Shown here: in pieces, positions 7,697-9,206 of the stretch
Position numbering within the stretch: position 1 is the first letter of the stretch
Layout: each line of letters opens with the position of its first letter
Origin: Thermococcus sp.
Lineage (GTDB): Archaea > Methanobacteriota_B > Thermococci > Thermococcales > Thermococcaceae
DNA: 9,206 nucleotides
Direction of reading: 5' to 3'
Assembly (NCBI GenBank): GCA_027001105.1
Contig: JALTMZ010000233.1
Coordinates: 1-9,206 of the forward strand
The notes under the pieces: model-generated
The model's input: the letters and a program-made list of their open reading frames with translations, nothing else
Told to the model about the DNA's origin: nothing
Databases searched by the model: none
Made by a program: the position numbers and the translations under genes

Positions 7697-8266
7697 ATGC
7701 CAAAAGGCTGCTTAGTGATAACAGTAAGCGGTTTAGCTGGTTCAGGCACAACGACGCTCTGCAGGAACATCGCCAGGCATTACGGATTTAAGCACATATA
7801 TGCCGGCTTAATTTTCAGACAGATGGCAAGGGAAATGGGTATGACCCTGCAAGAGTTTCAAAAATACGCTGAGCTCCACCCAGAAATCGACAGAGAAGTA
7901 GATCGGAGGCAAGTTGAGGCTGCAAAAGAGTGCAACGTCGTGATTGAGGGTCGTTTGGCTGGATGGATGGTTAGGAATGCTGACCTCAAAATATGGCTTG
8001 ATGCCCCAATAAAAGTTAGGGCGGAAAGGGTTGCAAGGAGAGAGGGTATTAGTGTTGAAGAGGCATTCATGCAGATTGCTGAGAGAGAGAAACAAAATAG
8101 GAAAAGATATTTAAACCTTTATGGTATTGACATCAACGACCTTTCGATTTATGATTTAGTCATAAACACTTCAAAATGGTCGCCCGATGGGGTCTTTGCT
8201 ATTGTGAAGGCCGCCATCGACCACCTGTACCCCGATGGCGACACGGGGTTTAGAAAGAAAAAATGA
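7697..8266 (+). CDS. cmk: Cytidylate kinase, archaeal type (type 2)
   Basis: Cmk phosphorylates CMP and dCMP to the diphosphates using ATP. The 189-residue product begins MPKGCLVITVSGLAGSGTTT. The P-loop G12-LAGSG-17 has threonine at residue 18 where Walker A motifs usually carry lysine, which I recall as normal for this archaeal branch. Other family segments are HIYAGLIFRQMA (33-44), CNVVIEGRLAGW (79-90), LKIWLDAPIKVRAERV (97-112) and RKRYLNLYGIDINDLSIYDL (135-154). ATG 7697 matches the start of recalled homologues but has no strong ribosome binding site. An in-frame GTG at 7688 is an alternative, and a downstream GTG at 7715 (residue 7) would still keep the P-loop. It is followed after 13 bases by eL14. 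Confidence 0.95.
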   Translation: MPKGCLVITVSGLAGSGTTTLCRNIARHYGFKHIYAGLIFRQMAREMGMTLQEFQKYAELHPEIDREVDRRQVEAAKECNVVIEGRLAGWMVRNADLKIWLDAPIKVRAERVARREGISVEEAFMQIAEREKQNRKRYLNLYGIDINDLSIYDLVINTSKWSPDGVFAIVKAAIDHLYPDGDTGFRKKK

Positions 8267-8279
8267 GGAGGTGGGATGA

Positions 8280-8531
8280 ATGCCAGCAATTGATATAGGG
8301 AGAATAGCGGTTGTTATTGCCGGAAGAAGAGCTGGACAAAAGGTTGTTGTAGTTGATATAATTGACAAGAACTTTGTCCTCGTTACTGGAGCCGGTTTAA
8401 ACAAGGTTAAGAGAAGAAGGATGAACATAAAGCACATTGAGCCGCTTCCGGAGAAGATCAACATCCAAAGAGGAGCAAGCGACGAAGAAGTCAAAGCTGC
8501 CCTTGAGCAGGCTGGGATAAGCTTGGCTTGA
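8280..8531 (+). CDS. rpl14e: Large-subunit ribosomal protein eL14 (L14e)
   Basis: eL14 is an archaeal/eukaryotic large-subunit protein with a KOW-type SH3 barrel. The 83-residue product starts [20 protein letters not shown], where the KOW loop lies around residues 5-30 ([20 protein letters not shown]). It continues [20 protein letters not shown] and ends [17 protein letters not shown], a full-length form for Thermococcales. A strong GGAGGTG ribosome binding site lies in the 13-base gap after cmk. The last codons and stop lie in the left arm of a strong hairpin, so transcription probably ends right after this gene. In relatives this gene is normally followed by cbf5, which is not seen here. 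Confidence 0.96.
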   Translation: MPAIDIGRIAVVIAGRRAGQKVVVVDIIDKNFVLVTGAGLNKVKRRRMNIKHIEPLPEKINIQRGASDEEVKAALEQAGISLA

Positions 8532-8549
8532 AGCTAAGCCAAGCTTTTT
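8519..8549 (+). terminator. Perfect hairpin plus T-run at the end of eL14
   Basis: AAGCTTGGCTT (8519-8529) and AAGCCAAGCTT (8536-8546) are exact reverse complements, forming an 11-bp stem with a 6-base loop (8530-8535). Five T bases (8545-8549, two of them within the stem) and a pyrimidine-rich tract to about 8570 follow. It looks like a bacterial-style intrinsic terminator. The left arm encodes the last residues of eL14 and the first base of its stop codon. Confidence 0.75.
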
Positions 8550-8585
8550 GACTTCTCTTTTCTAATTCTTACTTGGGTGAGATTT

Positions 8586-9206
8586 ATGAAAAATGCACTT
8601 GTTACTGGAGCTTCCGGGGGAATTGGAAAGTTAATTGTAAAAAGATTGATTGAGCATGGTTATTTTGTTATTGGAGTTGGCAGGAATGAAAAAGCCCTGA
8701 GAGAGCTTAGCTCACTCGAAAATTTTGACTACATTATTATGGATCTAAGTGAAAAGGGAGCGGCAAAAAGGATTAGAAAGGCGCTGGAACAAAGGAGTAT
8801 TGGAAGGCTTGACCTTCTTATTAACAACGCGGGCTTTGCTATAGCTAAACCTCTCCTTGAGCAGGATGAGGAAGAACTCAAGAAACTTTTCAAGGTAAAT
8901 GTAATAGCCCCAATTGTGCTTACAAAGGAGCTTCTGGACATGATCTCAAAAGGTGGGAAAGTAGTTTTTGTAATTAGCGGCGCTGCTTTCATAAATTCTG
9001 TGGATTTACCGTCTTATGGTGCATCAAAGGCAGCCCTCCACTATCTTGCAATAAATCTTGAAAAAGAGCTTAAAAATAGAGGTATTAGTGTCATCCGGAT
9101 TTACCCAAAACAAGTTGCTACCCCTTTCTGGAAGAGAGTACCAAAGGGAGCAATCCCAGCAGAAAAAGTTGCTGATGCCATTATTGAAGCAATTTACAAA
9201 AACAAA
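8586..9206 (+). CDS. Short-chain dehydrogenase/reductase (SDR), 3' end missing
   Basis: This frame is open from ATG 8586 to the last base (207 codons, no stop), so the gene is cut by the window edge. It is a classical SDR oxidoreductase with a Rossmann fold. The cofactor loop T7-GASGGIG-14 is followed by GVGR with Arg33 after the second strand, which favours NADPH over NADH. NNAG is at 80-83. The catalytic tetrad is complete: N105, S131, Y144 and K148 (YGASK), with the usual 13-residue S-to-Y spacing. The motif normally PGxVxTP reads P174-KQVATP. Classical SDRs are about 230-260 residues, so a few tens of residues are missing. GGGTGA (8575-8580) gives a good ribosome binding site. The substrate cannot be told from sequence. 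It lies behind the eL14 hairpin and is likely a separate unit. Confidence 0.92.
   Translation, partial: MKNALVTGASGGIGKLIVKRLIEHGYFVIGVGRNEKALRELSSLENFDYIIMDLSEKGAAKRIRKALEQRSIGRLDLLINNAGFAIAKPLLEQDEEELKKLFKVNVIAPIVLTKELLDMISKGGKVVFVISGAAFINSVDLPSYGASKAALHYLAINLEKELKNRGISVIRIYPKQVATPFWKRVPKGAIPAEKVADAIIEAIYKNK

Noticed and set aside
8229..8249. GC-rich 6-bp inverted repeat (ACCCCG/CGGGGT, 9-base loop) near the end of cmk
   Set aside because: Short stem with no following T-run, located in codons for the Cmk C-terminal tail. It could affect eL14 translation but is within chance expectation.
1..9206. Mobile elements, CRISPR arrays, defence genes or an undescribed system
   Set aside because: No direct repeats, transposase, integrase or toxin-like genes are visible. 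Every frame with coding character belongs to a recognised family, and gaps are under 100 bases.

Overview
The window is a tightly packed, all plus-strand stretch of the large archaeal ribosomal-protein gene cluster (the spc-like segment) and its downstream extension. The protein sequences closely match what I recall of Thermococcales (Thermococcus, Pyrococcus, Palaeococcus) proteins, especially S14, L6, L15, AdkA and Cmk. Shine-Dalgarno sites of the GAGGTGA type, AGG/AGA arginine codons and A/T-rich archaeal promoter elements fit that order. The moderate-to-low G+C content suggests one of its lower-GC lineages. I cannot assign the species from this sequence alone.

Region 1 (1-4727) holds the ribosomal proteins uL5 (5' end missing), uS14, uS8, uL6, eL32, eL19, uL18, uS5, uL30 and uL15. 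Gaps run from a 4-base overlap to 11 bases, so this is one transcription unit whose promoter lies upstream of the window. Stop codon, Shine-Dalgarno site and next start are often merged into a single short junction. uS14 (56 aa, zinc-ribbon type) is the smallest gene here.

Region 2 (4728-7352) turns to membrane protein biogenesis and nucleotide metabolism: the SecY channel subunit, after a short T-rich gap; archaeal trimeric-type adenylate kinase AdkA, after a 98-base gap with a good BRE/TATA candidate; and an archaeal YidC/EMC3-like (DUF106) insertase whose start overlaps the adkA stop. Region 3 (7353-8531) holds eL34, the archaeal type cytidylate kinase and eL14, with possible internal promoters before eL34 and cmk.

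Region 4 (8532-9206) departs from the expected layout. In Thermococcales I would expect cbf5 (tRNA/rRNA pseudouridine synthase) after eL14. Here eL14 ends inside a perfect 11-bp hairpin followed by a T-run, and the next gene is a classical short-chain dehydrogenase/reductase that runs off the window end. The cluster is therefore probably terminated and interrupted here.

No tRNA, rRNA, CRISPR array, insertion sequence or prophage gene is seen, and no gene-free stretch exceeds 100 bases. I found no convincing undescribed system. The points most worth a second look are the hairpin terminator at the eL14 stop, the SDR in the cbf5 position, the cmk start/promoter ambiguity, and the systematic in-frame GTG codons inside Shine-Dalgarno sites that mislead start calling.
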